DNA from: Petrolisthes cinctipes
Lineage: Eukaryota; Arthropoda; Malacostraca; Decapoda; Porcellanidae
Direction of reading: 5' to 3'
Assembly (NCBI GenBank): GCA_033782935.1
Contig: JAWQEG010000255.1
Span: forward strand, 1 to 64,000
Length of the DNA: 64,000 nucleotides
The notes beneath the pieces were generated by a model. The model searched no databases. It was given only the letters and a program-made list of their open reading frames with translations, and was not told the DNA's origin. Both the position numbers and the translations under genes were made by a program. This document shows, piece after piece, positions 37,840-50,850 of this stretch. Every line of letters begins with the position of its first letter. Position 1 is the stretch's first letter.

Positions 37840-40800
37840 TGAAAATCGATATTTTAGGTGCCCAAAGTCGATATGTGCATGCATCTTCTGTACCACATTA
37901 TATCTCAAATTCAGGCTCAAAATACCCGAAAATTTGATATTTTTAGGTCCCAGAAGCAATCTGTACATGCCTACTCCGTGTTAGAGTATTTTCAAATTAT
38001 AGACCGAAAACATGCTCAAAATCGATATTTTGGGTGCCCAAAATCGATATGTACATGTATTTTCTGTACCCGATTATATCTCAAATTCAGGCTCAAAACA
38101 CCCGAAAATTCGATATTTTTGTGTCCCAGAAGCGATCCGTACATGCCTACTCCGTGTTAGAATACTTTCAAAATATAGGCCCAAAACATGCTCAAAATCG
38201 ATATTTTGGGTGCCCAAAGTCGATATGTGCATGCATCTTCTGTACCCGTTTATATATCAAATTCAGGTTCAAAACACTCGAAAATTCGATATTTTTGGGT
38301 CCCAGAAGCGATCTGTACATGCCTACTCAGTGCTAGAATTTTTTTCAAAATATAGGCTTAAAACATGCTAAAAATCGATATTTTAGGTGCAAAAAGTCGA
38401 TATGTGCCTGCATCTTCAGTACCCGTTTATATCTCAAATTCAGGCTCAAAACACCCAAAAATTCAATATTTTTGGGTCCCAGAAGCGATCGGTACATGCC
38501 TACTCAGTGCTAGAATAATTTCAAAATATTGGCCCAAAACATGCTAAAAATCGATATTTTGGGTGCCCAAAGTCGATATGTGCATGCATCCTCTGTACCC
38601 GTTTATATTTCAAATTCAGGCTCAAAACACCCGAAAATTCGATATTTTTAGGAACGAGAAGCGATATGTACATGCCTACACCGTGTTAGAGTATTTTCAA
38701 AATACAGGTCCAAAACATGCTCAAAATCGATATTTTGGGTGCCCAAAGTCGATATGTGCATGCATCTTCTGTACGCGTTTTTTATATTTCAAATTCTGGC
38801 TCAAAACACCCGAAAGCTCGATATTTTTGGGTTTTAGATGCAATCTGTATATGCCTACTCCGTGTTTAAGTATTTTCAAAATACATGCCCAAAACATGCT
38901 GAAAATCGACATTTTAGCTACCCATAGTCAATATGTGCATGCATCTTCTGTACCCGTTTATATCTTAAATTCAGGCTCTAAACACCCGAAAAATCGATAT
39001 TTTTGGGTCCCAGAAGCGATCTGTACATGCCTACGCAATGCTAGAATGTTTTCAAGATACAGACCTAAAACATGCTAAAAATTGATATTTTAGATGCCCA
39101 ATGTCGATATGTGCATGCATCTTCTGTACTGTACCCGTTTATATCTCAAATTCAGGCTCAAAACTCCCAAAAATTTGGTATTTTTGGGTCCCAGAAGCTA
39201 TCTGTGCATGCCTACTCAATGCTAGAATATTTTCAAAATAAAAGCCCAATACATGCTAAAAATCGATATTTTAGGTGCCCATTGTCGATATGTGCATGCA
39301 TCTTCTGTACACGTTTATATCTCAAATTCAGGCTCAAAACCCCCCAAAATTCGATATTTTTGGGTCCAAGAAGAGATCTGGACATGCCTACTCAGTGCTA
39401 GAATGTTTGCAAAATATAGGCTCAAAATATGCTAAAAATCGATATTTTAGGTGTCCCAAGTCGATGTGTGCATAGATATTCTGTACCAGTTTATATCTCA
39501 AATTTAGGCTCAAAACACCCGATAATTCGACGTTTTTGGGTCCTAGATGCAATCTGTATATGCCTACTCCGTGTTTAAGTATTTTCAAAATACATGCCCA
39601 AAACATGCTGAAAATCGATATTTTAGCTGCCCATAGTCAATATGTGCATGCATCTTCTGTACCCGTTTATACTTAAATTCAGGCTCTAAACACCCGAAAA
39701 TTCGGTATTTTTGGGTTCCAGAAGCGATCTGGTATACATGCCTACTCAGTGTTAGAGTACGTTAAAAATACAAGCCATAAAACATGCTGAAAATCGATAT
39801 TTTAGGTGCCCAAAGTCGATATGTGCATGCATCTTCTGCACCCGTTTATATCTCTAATTCAGGCTCAAAACACCCGAAAATTCGGTATTTTTGGGTCCCA
39901 GAAGCGATCTGTACATGCCTACTCCGTGTTAGAATGTTTTCAAGATACAGACCCAAAACAAGCTTAAAATCGATATTTTAGGTGCAAAAAGTCGATATGT
40001 GCATGTATCTTCAGTACCGGTTTACATCTCAAATTCAGGTTCAAACACCCGAATATTCAATAGTTTTAAGTTCCAGAAGCGATCTGTACATGTTTACTCA
40101 GTGCTAGAATGTTTTTAAAATATAGGTTTAAAACATTCTAAAAACTTATATTTTAGGTGTCCCTAGTCGATATGTGCATGCATCTTCTGTACTCGTTTAT
40201 ATCTCAAATTCAGGCTCAAAATACCCGAAAATTCGATATTTTTTGGTCCCAGAAGCAACCTGTATATGCCTACTCCATGCTATAATGTTTTCAAGATACA
40301 GACCCAAAACATGCCCAAAATCGATATTTTAGGTTAAAAAAGTCGATATGTGCATGCATCTTCAGTACCCGATTATATCTCAAATTCAGGCTCAAAACAC
40401 CCAAAAATTCAATATTTTTGGGTCCCAGAAGCGATCGGTACATGCCTACTCAGTGCTAGAATAATTTCAAAATATTGGCCCAAAACATGCTAAAAATCGA
40501 TATTTTGGGTGCCCAAAGTCGATATGTGCATGCATCCTCTGTACCCGTTTATATTTCAAATTCAGGCTCAAAACACCCGAAAATTCGATATTTTTAGGAA
40601 CGAGAAGCGATATGTACATGCCTACACCGTGTTAGAGTATTTTCAAAATACAGGTCCAAAACATGCTCAAAATCGATATTTTGGGTGCCCAAAGTCGATA
40701 TGTGCATGCATCTTCTGTACGCGTTTTTTATATTTCAAATTCTGGCTCAAAACACCCGAAAGCTCGATATTTTTGGGTTTTAGATGCAATCTGTATATGC

Positions 40801-43800
40801 CTACTCCGTGTTTAAGTATTTTCAAAATACATGCCCAAAACATGCTGAAAATCGACATTTTAGCTGCCCATAGTCAATATGTGCATGCATCTTCTGTACC
40901 CGTTTATATCTTAAATTCAGGCTCTAAACACCCGAAAAATCGATATTTTTGGGTCCCAGAAGCGATCTGTACATGCCTACGCAATGCTAGAATGTTTTCA
41001 AGATACAGACATAAAACATGCTAAAAATTGATATTTTAGATGCCCAATGTCGATATGTGCATGCATCTTCTGTACTGTACCCGTTTATATCTCAAATTCA
41101 GGCTCAAAACTCCCAAAAATTTGGTATTTTTGGGTCCCAGAAGCTATCTGTGCTTGCCTACTCAATGCTAGAATATTTTCAAAATAAAAGCCCAATACAT
41201 GCTAAAAATCGATATTTTAGGTGCCCATTGTCGATATGTGCATGCATCTTCTGTACACGTTTATATCTCAAATTCAGGCTCAAAACCCCCCAAAATTCGA
41301 TATTTTTGGGTCCAAGAAGAGATCTGTACATGCCTACTCAGTGCTAGAATGTTTGCAAAATATAGGCTCAAAATATGCTAAAAATCGATATTTTAGGTGT
41401 CCCTAGTCGATGTGTGCATAGATATTCTGTACCAGTTTATATCTCAAATTTAGGCTCAAAACACCCGATAATTCGATGTTTTTGGGTCCTAGATGCAATC
41501 TGTATATGCCTACTCCGTGTTTAAGTATTTTCAAAATACATGCCCAAAACATGCTGAAAATCGATATTTTAGCTGCACATAGTCAATATGTGCATGCATC
41601 TTCTGTACCCGTTTATACTTAAATTCAGGCTCTAAACACCCGAAAATTCGGTATTTTTGGGTTCCAGAAGCGATCTGGTATACATGCCTACTCAGTGTTA
41701 GAGTACGTTAAAAATACAAGCCATAAAACATGCTGAAAATCGATATTTTAGGTGCCCAAAGTCGATATGTGCATGCATCTTCTGCACCCGTTTATATCTC
41801 AAATTCAGGCTCAAAACACCCGAAAATTCGGTATTTTTGGGTCCCAGAAGCGATCTGTACATGCCTACTCCGTGTTAGAATGTTTTCAAGATACAGACCC
41901 AAAACAAGCTTAAAATCGATATTTTAGGTGCAAAAAGTCGATATGTGCATGTATCTTCAGTACCGGTTTACATCTCAAATTCAGGTTCAAACACCCGAAT
42001 ATTCAATAGTTTTAAGTTCCAGAAGCGATCTGTACATGTTTACTCAGTGCTAGAATGTTTTTAAAATATAGGTTTAAAACATTCTAAAAACTTATATTTT
42101 AGGTGTCCCAAGTCGATATGTGCATGCATCTTCTGTACTCGTTTATATCTCAAATTCAGGCTCAAAATACCCGAAAATTCGATATTTTTTGGTCCCAGAA
42201 GCAACCTGTATATGCCTACTCCATGCTATAATGTTTTCAAGATACAGACCCAAAACATGCCCAAAATCGATATTTTAGGTTAAAAAAGTCGATATGTGCA
42301 TGCATCTTCAGTACCCGATTATATCTCAAATTCAGGCTCAAAATACCCGAAAATTTGATATTTTTAGGTCCCAGAAGCAATCTGTACATGCCTACTCCGT
42401 GTTAGAGTATTTTCAAATTATAGACCGAAAACATGCTCAAAATCGATATTTTGGGTGCCCAAAGTCGATATGTACATGTATTTTCTGTACCCGATTATAT
42501 CTCAAATTCAGGCTCAAAACACCCGAAAATTCGATATTCTTGTGTCCCAGAAGCGATCTGTACATGCCTACTCCGTGTTAGAATACTTTCAAAATATAGG
42601 CCCAAAACATGCTCAAAATCGATATTTTGGGTGCCCAAAGTCGATATGTGCATGCATCTTCTGTACCCGTTTATATATCAAATTCAGGCTCAAAACACCC
42701 GAAAATTCGGTATTTTTGGGTCCCAGAAGCGATCTGTACATGCCTACTCAGTGCTAGAATTTTTTTCAAAATATAGGCTTAAAACATGCTCAAAATCGAT
42801 ATTTTGGGTGCCCAAAGTCGATATGTGCCTGCATCTTCAGTACCCGTTTATATCTTAAATTCAGGCTCAACACACCCTAAAATTCAATATTTTTAGCTCC
42901 CTGAAGCGATCGGTACATGCCTACTCAGTGCTAGAATAATTTCAAAATATTGGCCCAAAACATGCTAAAAATCGATATTTTGGGTGCCCAAAGTCGATAT
43001 GTGCATGCATCCTCTGTACCCGTTTATATTTCAAATTAAGGCTCAAAACACCCGAAAATTCGATATATTTAGGAACGAGAAGCGATATGTACATGCCTAC
43101 ACCGTGTTAGAGTACTTTCAAAATACAGGTCCAAAACATGCTCAAAATCGATATTTTGGGTGCCCAAAGTCGATATGTGCATGCATCTTCTGTACGCGTT
43201 TTTTATATTTCAAATTCAGGCTCAAAACACCCGAACACTCGATATTTTTGGGTTTTAGATGCAATCTGTATATGCCTACTCCGTGTTTAAGTATTTTCAA
43301 AATACAGGCCCAAAACATGCTGAAAATCGACATTTTAGCTGCCCATAGTCAATATGTGCATGCATCTTCTGTACCCGTTTATATCTTAAATTCAGGCTCT
43401 AAACACCCGAAAATTCGATATTTTTGGGTCCCAGAAGCGATCTGTACATGCCTACGCAATGCTAGAATGTTTTCAAGATACAGACCTAAAACATGCTAAA
43501 AATCGATATTTTAGATGCCCAATGTCGATATGTGCATGCATCTTCTGTACTGTACCCGTTTATATCTCAAATTCAGGCTCAAAACTCCCAAAAATTCGGT
43601 ATTTTTGGGTCCCAGAAGCGATCTGTGCATGCCTACTCAATGCTAGAATATTTTCAAAATAAAAGCCCAATACATGCTAAAAATCGATATTTTAGGTGCC
43701 CATTGTCGATATGTGCATGCATCTTCTGTACACGTTTATATCTCAAATTCAGGCTCAAAACCCCCCAAAATTCGATATTTTTGGGTCCAAGAAGAGATCT

Positions 43801-45250
43801 GTACATGCCTACTCAGTGCTAGAATGTTTGCAAAATATAGGCTCAAAATATGCTAAAAATCGATATTTTAGGTGTCCCAAGTCGATGTGTGCATAGATAT
43901 TCTGTACCAGTTTATATCTCAAATTTAGGCTCAAAACACCCGAAAATTCTATGTTTTTGGGTCCTAGATGCAATCTGTATATGCCTACTCCGTGTTTAAG
44001 TATTTTCAAAATACATGCCCAAAACGTGCTGAAAATCGATATTTTAGCTGCCCATAGTCAATATGTGCATGCATCTTCTGTACCCGTTTATACTTAAATT
44101 CAGGCTCTAAACACCCGAAAATTCTGTATTTTTGGGTTCCAGAAGCGATCTGGTATACATGCCTACTCAGTGTTAGAGTACTTTAAAAATACAAGCCATA
44201 AAACATGCTGAAAATCGATATTTTAGGTGCCCAAAGTCTATATGTGCATGCATCTTCTGCACCCGTTTATATCTCAAATTCAGGCTCAAAACACCCGAAA
44301 ATTCGGTATTTTTGGGTCCCAAAAGCGATCTGTACATGCCTACTCCGTGTTAGAATGTTTTCAAGATACAGACCCAAAACAAGCTTAAAATCGATATTTT
44401 AGGTGCAAAAAGTCGATATGTGCATGTATCTTCAGTACCGGTTTACATCTCAAATTCAGGCTCAAACACCCGAATATTCAATAGTTTTAAGTTCCAGAAG
44501 CGATCTGTACATGTTTAGTCAGTGCTAGAATGTTTTTAAAATATAGGTTTAAAACATTCTAAAAATTTATATTTTAGGTGTCCCAAGTCGATATGTGCAT
44601 GCATCTTCTGTACTCGTTTATATCTCAAATTCAGGCTCAAAATACCCGAAAATTCGATATTTTTTGGTCCCAGAAGCAACCTGTATATGCCTACTCCATG
44701 CTATAATGTTTTCAAGATACAGACCCAAAACATGCCCAAAATCGATATTTTAGGTTAAAAAAGTCGATATGTGCATGCATCTTCAGTACCCGATTATATC
44801 TCAAATTCAGGCTCAAAATACCCGAAAATTTGATATTTTTAGGTCCCAGAAGCAATCTGTACATGCCTACTCCGTGTTAGAGTATTTTCAAATTATAGAC
44901 CGAAAACATGCTCAAAATCGATATTTTGGGTGCCCAAAGTCGATATGTACATGTATTTTCTGTACCCGATTATATCTCAAATTCAGGCTCAAAACACCCG
45001 AAAATTCGATATTTTTGTGTCCCAGAAGCGATCTGTACATGCCTACTCCGTGTTAGAATACTTTCAAAATATAGGCCCAAAACATGCTCAAAATCGATAT
45101 TTTGGGTGCCCAAAGTCGATATGTGCATGCATCTTCTGTACCAGTTAATATATCTCAAATTCAGGCTCAAAACACCCGAAAATTCGGTATTTTTGGGTCC
45201 CAGAAGCGATCTGTACATGCCTACTCAGTGCTAGAATTTTTTTCAAAATA
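37840..45250 (+). repeat. HOR2: 14-monomer repeat of 2475 bp, with one 1946-bp short copy
   Basis: The CGCGTTTTTTATATTTC variant lies at about 38774, 40720 and 43195, spacings 1946 and 2475. The TTCTGCACCCG monomer (39784, 41730, 44205) shows the same spacings. The three monomers missing from the short copy, including GTACATGTATTTTCTGTACC, are present at about 38040, 42470 and 44945. Other tags are the TGTACTGTAC 5-bp duplication, GATCTGGTATACATGCC (+3 bp) and TTTATACTTAAATTC (-1 bp). 2475 is 14 x 176 + 11, and small indels such as these account for the excess. Confidence 0.9.
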
Positions 45251-48200
45251 TAGGCTTAAAACATGCTAAAAATCGATATTTTAGGTGCAAAAAGTCGATA
45301 TGTGCATGCATCCTCTGTACCCGTTTATATCTCAAATTCACTCTCAAAACACCCGAAAATTCGATATTTTTGGGTCCCAGAAGCGATCTGTACATGCCTA
45401 CTCAGTGCTAGAATAATTTCAAAATATTGGCCCAAAACATGCTAAAAATCGATATTTTGGATGCTCAAAGTCGATATGTGCATGCATCCTCTGTACCCGT
45501 TTATATCTCAAATTCAGGCTCAAAACACCCGAAAATTCGATATTTTTGGGTTTTAGATGCAATCTGTATATGCCTACTCCGTGTTTAAGTATTTTCAAAA
45601 TACATGTCTAAAACATGCTGAAAATCGATATTTTAGCTGCCCATAGTCAATATGTGCATGCATCTTCTGTACCCGTTTATATCTTAAATTCAGGCTCTAA
45701 ACACCCGAAAAATCGATATTTTTGGGTCCCAGAAGCGATCTGTACATGCCTACGCAATGCTAGAATGTTTTCAAGATACAGACCTAAAACATGCTAAAAA
45801 TCGATATTTTAGATGCCCAATGTCGGTATGTGCATGCATCTTCTGTACTGTACCCGTTTATATCTCAAATTCAGGCTCAAAACACCCGAAAATTCGATAT
45901 TTTTGGGTCCCAGAAGCGATCTGTGCATGCCTACTCCGTGCTAGAATATTTTCAAAATAAAAGCCCAATACATGCTAAAAATCGATATTTTAGGTTCCCA
46001 ATGTCGATATGTGCATTCATCTTCTGTACACGTTTATATCTCAAATTCAGGCTCAAAACACCCAAAAATTCGATATTTTTGGGTCCAAGAAGAGATCTGT
46101 ACATGCCTACTCAGTGCTAGAATGTTTGCAAAATATAGGCTTAAAATATGCTAAAACTCGATATTTTAGGTGTCCCAAGTCGATGTGTGCATAGATATTC
46201 TGTACCAGTTTATATCTCAAATTTAGGCTCCAAACACCCGAAAATTCGATGTTTTCGGGTCCTGATGCAATCTGTATATGCCTACTCCGTGTTTAAGTAT
46301 TTTCAAAATACATGCCCAAAACATGCTGAAAATCGATATTTTAGCAGCCCATAGTCAATATGTGCATGCATCTTCTGTACCCGTTTATATTTCTAAATTC
46401 AGGCTCTAAACACCCGAAAATTCGATATTTTTGGGTCCCAGAAGCGATCTGTTCATGCCTACTCCGTGCTAGAATATTTTCAAAATAAAAGCCCAATACA
46501 TGCTAAAAATCGATATTTTAGGTTCCCAATGTCGATATGTGCATTCATCTTCTGTACACGTTTATATCTCAAATTCAGGCTCAAAACCCCCCAAAATTCG
46601 ATATTTTTGGGTCCAAGAAGAGATCTGTACATGCCTACTCAGTGCTAGAATGTTTGCAAAATATAGGCTTAAAATATGCTAAAACTCGATATTTTAGGTG
46701 TCCCAAGTCGATGTGTGCATAGATATTCTGTACCAGTTTATATCTCAAATTTAGGCTCAAAACACCCGAAAATTCGATGTTTTCGGGTCCTGATGCAATC
46801 TGTATATGCCTACTCCGTGTTTAAGTATTTTCAAAATACATGCCCAAAACATGCTGAAAATCGATATTTTAGCAGCCCATAGTCAATATGTGCATGCATC
46901 TTCTGTACCCGTTTATATTTCTAAATTCAGGCTCTAAACACCCGAAAATTCTGTATTTTTGGGTTCCAGAAGCGATCTGGTATACATGCCTACTCAGTGC
47001 TAGAATGTTTGCAAAATATAGGCTCAAAATATGCTAAAAATCGATATTTTAGGTGTCCCAAGTCGATGTGTGCATAGATATTCTGTACCAGTTTATATCT
47101 CAAATTCAGGCTCAAAACACCCGAAAATTCGATATTTTTTGGTCCCAGAAGCAACCTGTATATGCCTACTCCATGCTAGAATGTTTTCAAGATACAGACC
47201 CAAAACATGCCCAAAATCAATATTTTAGGTGGAAAAAGTCGATATGTGCATGCATCTTCAGTACCCGTTTATATCTTAAATTCAGGCTCAAAAACCCCGA
47301 AAATTCGATATTTTTGTGTCCCAGAAGCGATCTGTACATGCCTACTCCGTGTTAGAATACTTTTAAAATATAGGCCCAAAACATGCTCAAAATCAATATT
47401 TTGGGTGCCCAAAGTCGATATGTGCATGCATCTCCTGTACCCGTTTATATCTCAAATTCAGGCTCAAAACACCCGAAAATTCGGTATTTTTGGGTCCCAG
47501 AAGCGATCTGTACATGCCTACTCAGTGCTAGAATTTTTTTTTCAAAATATAGGCTTAAAACATGCTAAAAATCGATATTTTAGGTGCAAAAAGTCGATAT
47601 GTGCTGGCATCTTCAGTACCCGTTTATATCTCAAATTCAGGCTCAAAACACCTACAAATTCAATATTTTTGGGTCCCAGAAGCGATCTGTACATGCCTAC
47701 TCAGTGCTAGAATAATTTCAAAATATTGGCCCAAAACATGCTAAAAATCGATATTTTGGATGCTCAAAGTCGATATGTGCATGCATCCTCTGTAACCGTT
47801 TATATCTCAAATTCAGGCTCAAAACACCCGAAAATTCGATATTTTTGGGTTTTAGATGCAATCTGTATATGCCTACTCCGTGTTTAAGTATTTTCAAAAT
47901 ACATGCCCAAAACATGCTGAAAATCGATATTTTAGCTGCCCATAGTCAATATGTGCATGCATCTTCTGTACCCGTTTATATCTTAAATTCAGGCTCTAAA
48001 CACCCGAAAAATCGATATTTTTGGGTCCCAGAAGCGATCTGTACATGCCTACGCAATGCTAGAATGTTTTCAAGATACAGACCTAAAACATGCTAAAAAT
48101 CGATATTTTAGATGCCCAATGTCGGTATGTGCATGCATCTTCTGTACTGTACCCGTTTATATCTCAAATTCAGGCTCAAAACACCCGAAAATTCGATATT

Positions 48201-50850
48201 TTTGGGTCCCAGAAGCGATCTGTTCATGCCTACTCCGTGCTAGAATATTTTCAAAATAAAAGCCCAATACATGCTAAAAATCGATATTTTAGGTTCCCAA
48301 TGTCGATATGTGCATTCATCTTCTGTACACGTTTATATCTCAAATTCAGGCTCAAAACCCCCCAAAATTCGATATTTTTGGGTCCAAGAAGAGATCTGTA
48401 CATGCCTACTCAGTGCTAGAATGTTTGCAAAATATAGGCTTAAAATATGCTAAAACTCGATATTTTAGGTGTCCCAAGTCGATGTGTGCATAGATATTCT
48501 GTACCAGTTTATATCTCAAATTTAGGCTCAAAACACCCGAAAATTCGATGTTTTCGGGTCCTGATGCAATCTGTATATGCCTACTCCGTGTTTAAGTATT
48601 TTCAAAATACATGCCCAAAACATGCTGAAAATCGATATTTTAGCAGCCCATAGTCAATATGTGCATGCATCTTCTGTACCCGTTTATATTTCTAAATTCA
48701 GGCTCTAAACACCCGAAAATTCTGTATTTTTGGGTTCCAGAAGCGATCTGGTATACATGCCTACTCAGTGCTAGAATGTTTGCAAAATATAGGCTCAAAA
48801 TATGCTAAAAATCGATATTTTAGGTGTCCCAAGTCGATGTGTGCATAGATATTCTGTACCAGTTTATATCTCAAATTCAGGCTCAAAACACCCGAAAATT
48901 CGATATTTTTTGGTCCCAGAAGCAACCTGTATATGCCTACTCCATGCTAGAATGTTTTCAAGATACAGACCCAAAACATGCCCAAAATCAATATTTTAGG
49001 TGGAAAAAGTCGATATGTGCATGCATCTTCAGTACCCGTTTATATCTTAAATTCAGGCTCAAAAACCCCGAAAATTCGATATTTTTGTGTCCCAGAAGCG
49101 ATCTGTACATGCCTACTCCGTGTTAGAATACTTTTAAAATATAGGCCCAAAACATGCTCAAAATCGATATTTTGGGTGCCCAAAGTCGATATGTGCATGC
49201 ATCTCCTGTACCCGTTTATATCTCAAATTCAGGCTCAAAACACCCGAAAATTCGGTATTTTTGGGTCCCAGAAGCGATCTGTACATGCCTACTCAGTGCT
49301 AGAATTTTTTTTTCAAAATATAGGCTTAAAACATGCTAAAAATCGATATTTTAGGTGCAAAAAGTCGATATGTGCTGGCATCTTCAGTACCCGTTTATAT
49401 CTCAAATTCAGGCTCAAAACACCTACAAATTCAATATTTTTGGGTCCCAGAAGCGATCTGTACATGCCTACTCAGTGCTAGAATAATTTCAAAATATTGG
49501 CCCAAAACATGCTAAAAATCGATATTTTGGATGCTCAAAGTCGATATGTGCATGCATCCTCTGTAACCGTTTATATCTCAAATTCAGGCTCAAAACACCC
49601 GAAAATTCGATATTTTTGGGTTTTAGATGCAATCTGTATATGCCTACTCCGTGTTTAAGTATTTTCAAAATACATGCCCAAAACATGCTGAAAATCGATA
49701 TTTTAGCTGCCCATAGTCAATATGTGCATGCATCTTCTGTACCCGTTTATATCTTAAATTCAGGCTCTAAACACCCGAAAAATCGATATTTTTGGGTCCC
49801 AGAAGCGATCTGTACATGCCTACGCAATGCTAGAATGTTTTCAAGATACAGACCTAAAACATGCTAAAAATCGATATTTTAGATGCCCAATGTCGGTATG
49901 TGCATGCATCTTCTGTACTGTACCCGTTTATATCTCAAATTCAGGCTCAAAACACCCGAAAATTCGATATTTTTGGGTCCCAGAAGCGATCTGTGCATGC
50001 CTACTCCGTGCTAGAATATTTTCAAAATAAAAGCCCAATACATGCTAAAAATCGATATTTTAGGTTCCCAATGTCGATATGTGCATTCATCTTCTGTACA
50101 CGTTTATATCTCAAATTCAGGCTCAAAACACCCAAAAATTCGATATTTTTGGGTCCAAGAAGAGATCTGTACATGCCTACTCAGTGCTAGAATGTTTGCA
50201 AAATATAGGCTTAAAATATGCTAAAACTCGATATTTTAGGTGTCCCAAGTCGATGTGTGCATAGATATTCTGTACCAGTTTATATCTCAAATTTAGGCTC
50301 AAAACACCCGAAAATTCGATGTTTTCGGGTCCTGATGCAATCTGTATATGCCTACTCCGTGTTTAAGTATTTTCAAAATACATGCCCAAAACATGCTGAA
50401 AATCGATATTTTAGCAGCCCATAGTCAATATGTGCATGCATCTTCTGTACCCGTTTATATTTCTAAATTCAGGCTCAAAACACCCGAAAATTCTGTATTT
50501 TTGGGTTCCAGAAGCGATCTGGTATACATGCCTACTCAGTGCTAGAATGTTTGCAAAATATAGGCTCAAAATATGCTAAAAATCGATATTTTAGGTGTCC
50601 CAAGTCGATGTGTGCATAGATATTCTGTACCAGTTTATATCTCAAATTCAGGCTCAAAACACCCGAAAATTCGATATTTTTTGGTCCCAGAAGCAACCTG
50701 TATATGCCTACTCCATGCTAGAATGTTTTCAAGATACAGACCCAAAACATGCCCAAAATCAATATTTTAGGTGGAAAAAGTCGATATGTGCATGCATCTT
50801 CAGTACCCGTTTATATCTTAAATTCAGGCTCAAAAACCCCGAAAATTCGA
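45250..50850 (+). repeat. HOR3: 10-monomer repeat of 1771 bp, with one 2299-bp long copy
   Basis: Landmarks repeat at 1771 bp, e.g. GGTGGAAAAAGTCGATATG at 47228, 48999 and 50770, and the GAAAATTCGATGTTTTCGGG monomer at 46776, 48547 and 50318. The first unit (about 45436-47734) is 2299 bp, 528 bp (three monomers) longer. HOR3 shares its monomers with HOR2, and 2475 - 1771 is 704, exactly four monomers, so it is a deletion derivative of the HOR2 unit. The two complete units are almost identical by eye. Confidence 0.9.
45972..46882 (+). repeat. 528-bp three-monomer tandem duplication in the first HOR3 unit
   Basis: 45972-46354 and 46500-46882 carry the same ordered variants: ATTTTAGGTTCCCAATGTCG, AAAACTCGATATTTTAGG, GTCGATGTGTGCATAGATAT, GATGTTTTCGGGTCCTGATG and TTTTAGCAGCCCATAGTC. 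The offset is 528 bp. The other HOR3 units have a single copy. Confidence 0.9.
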
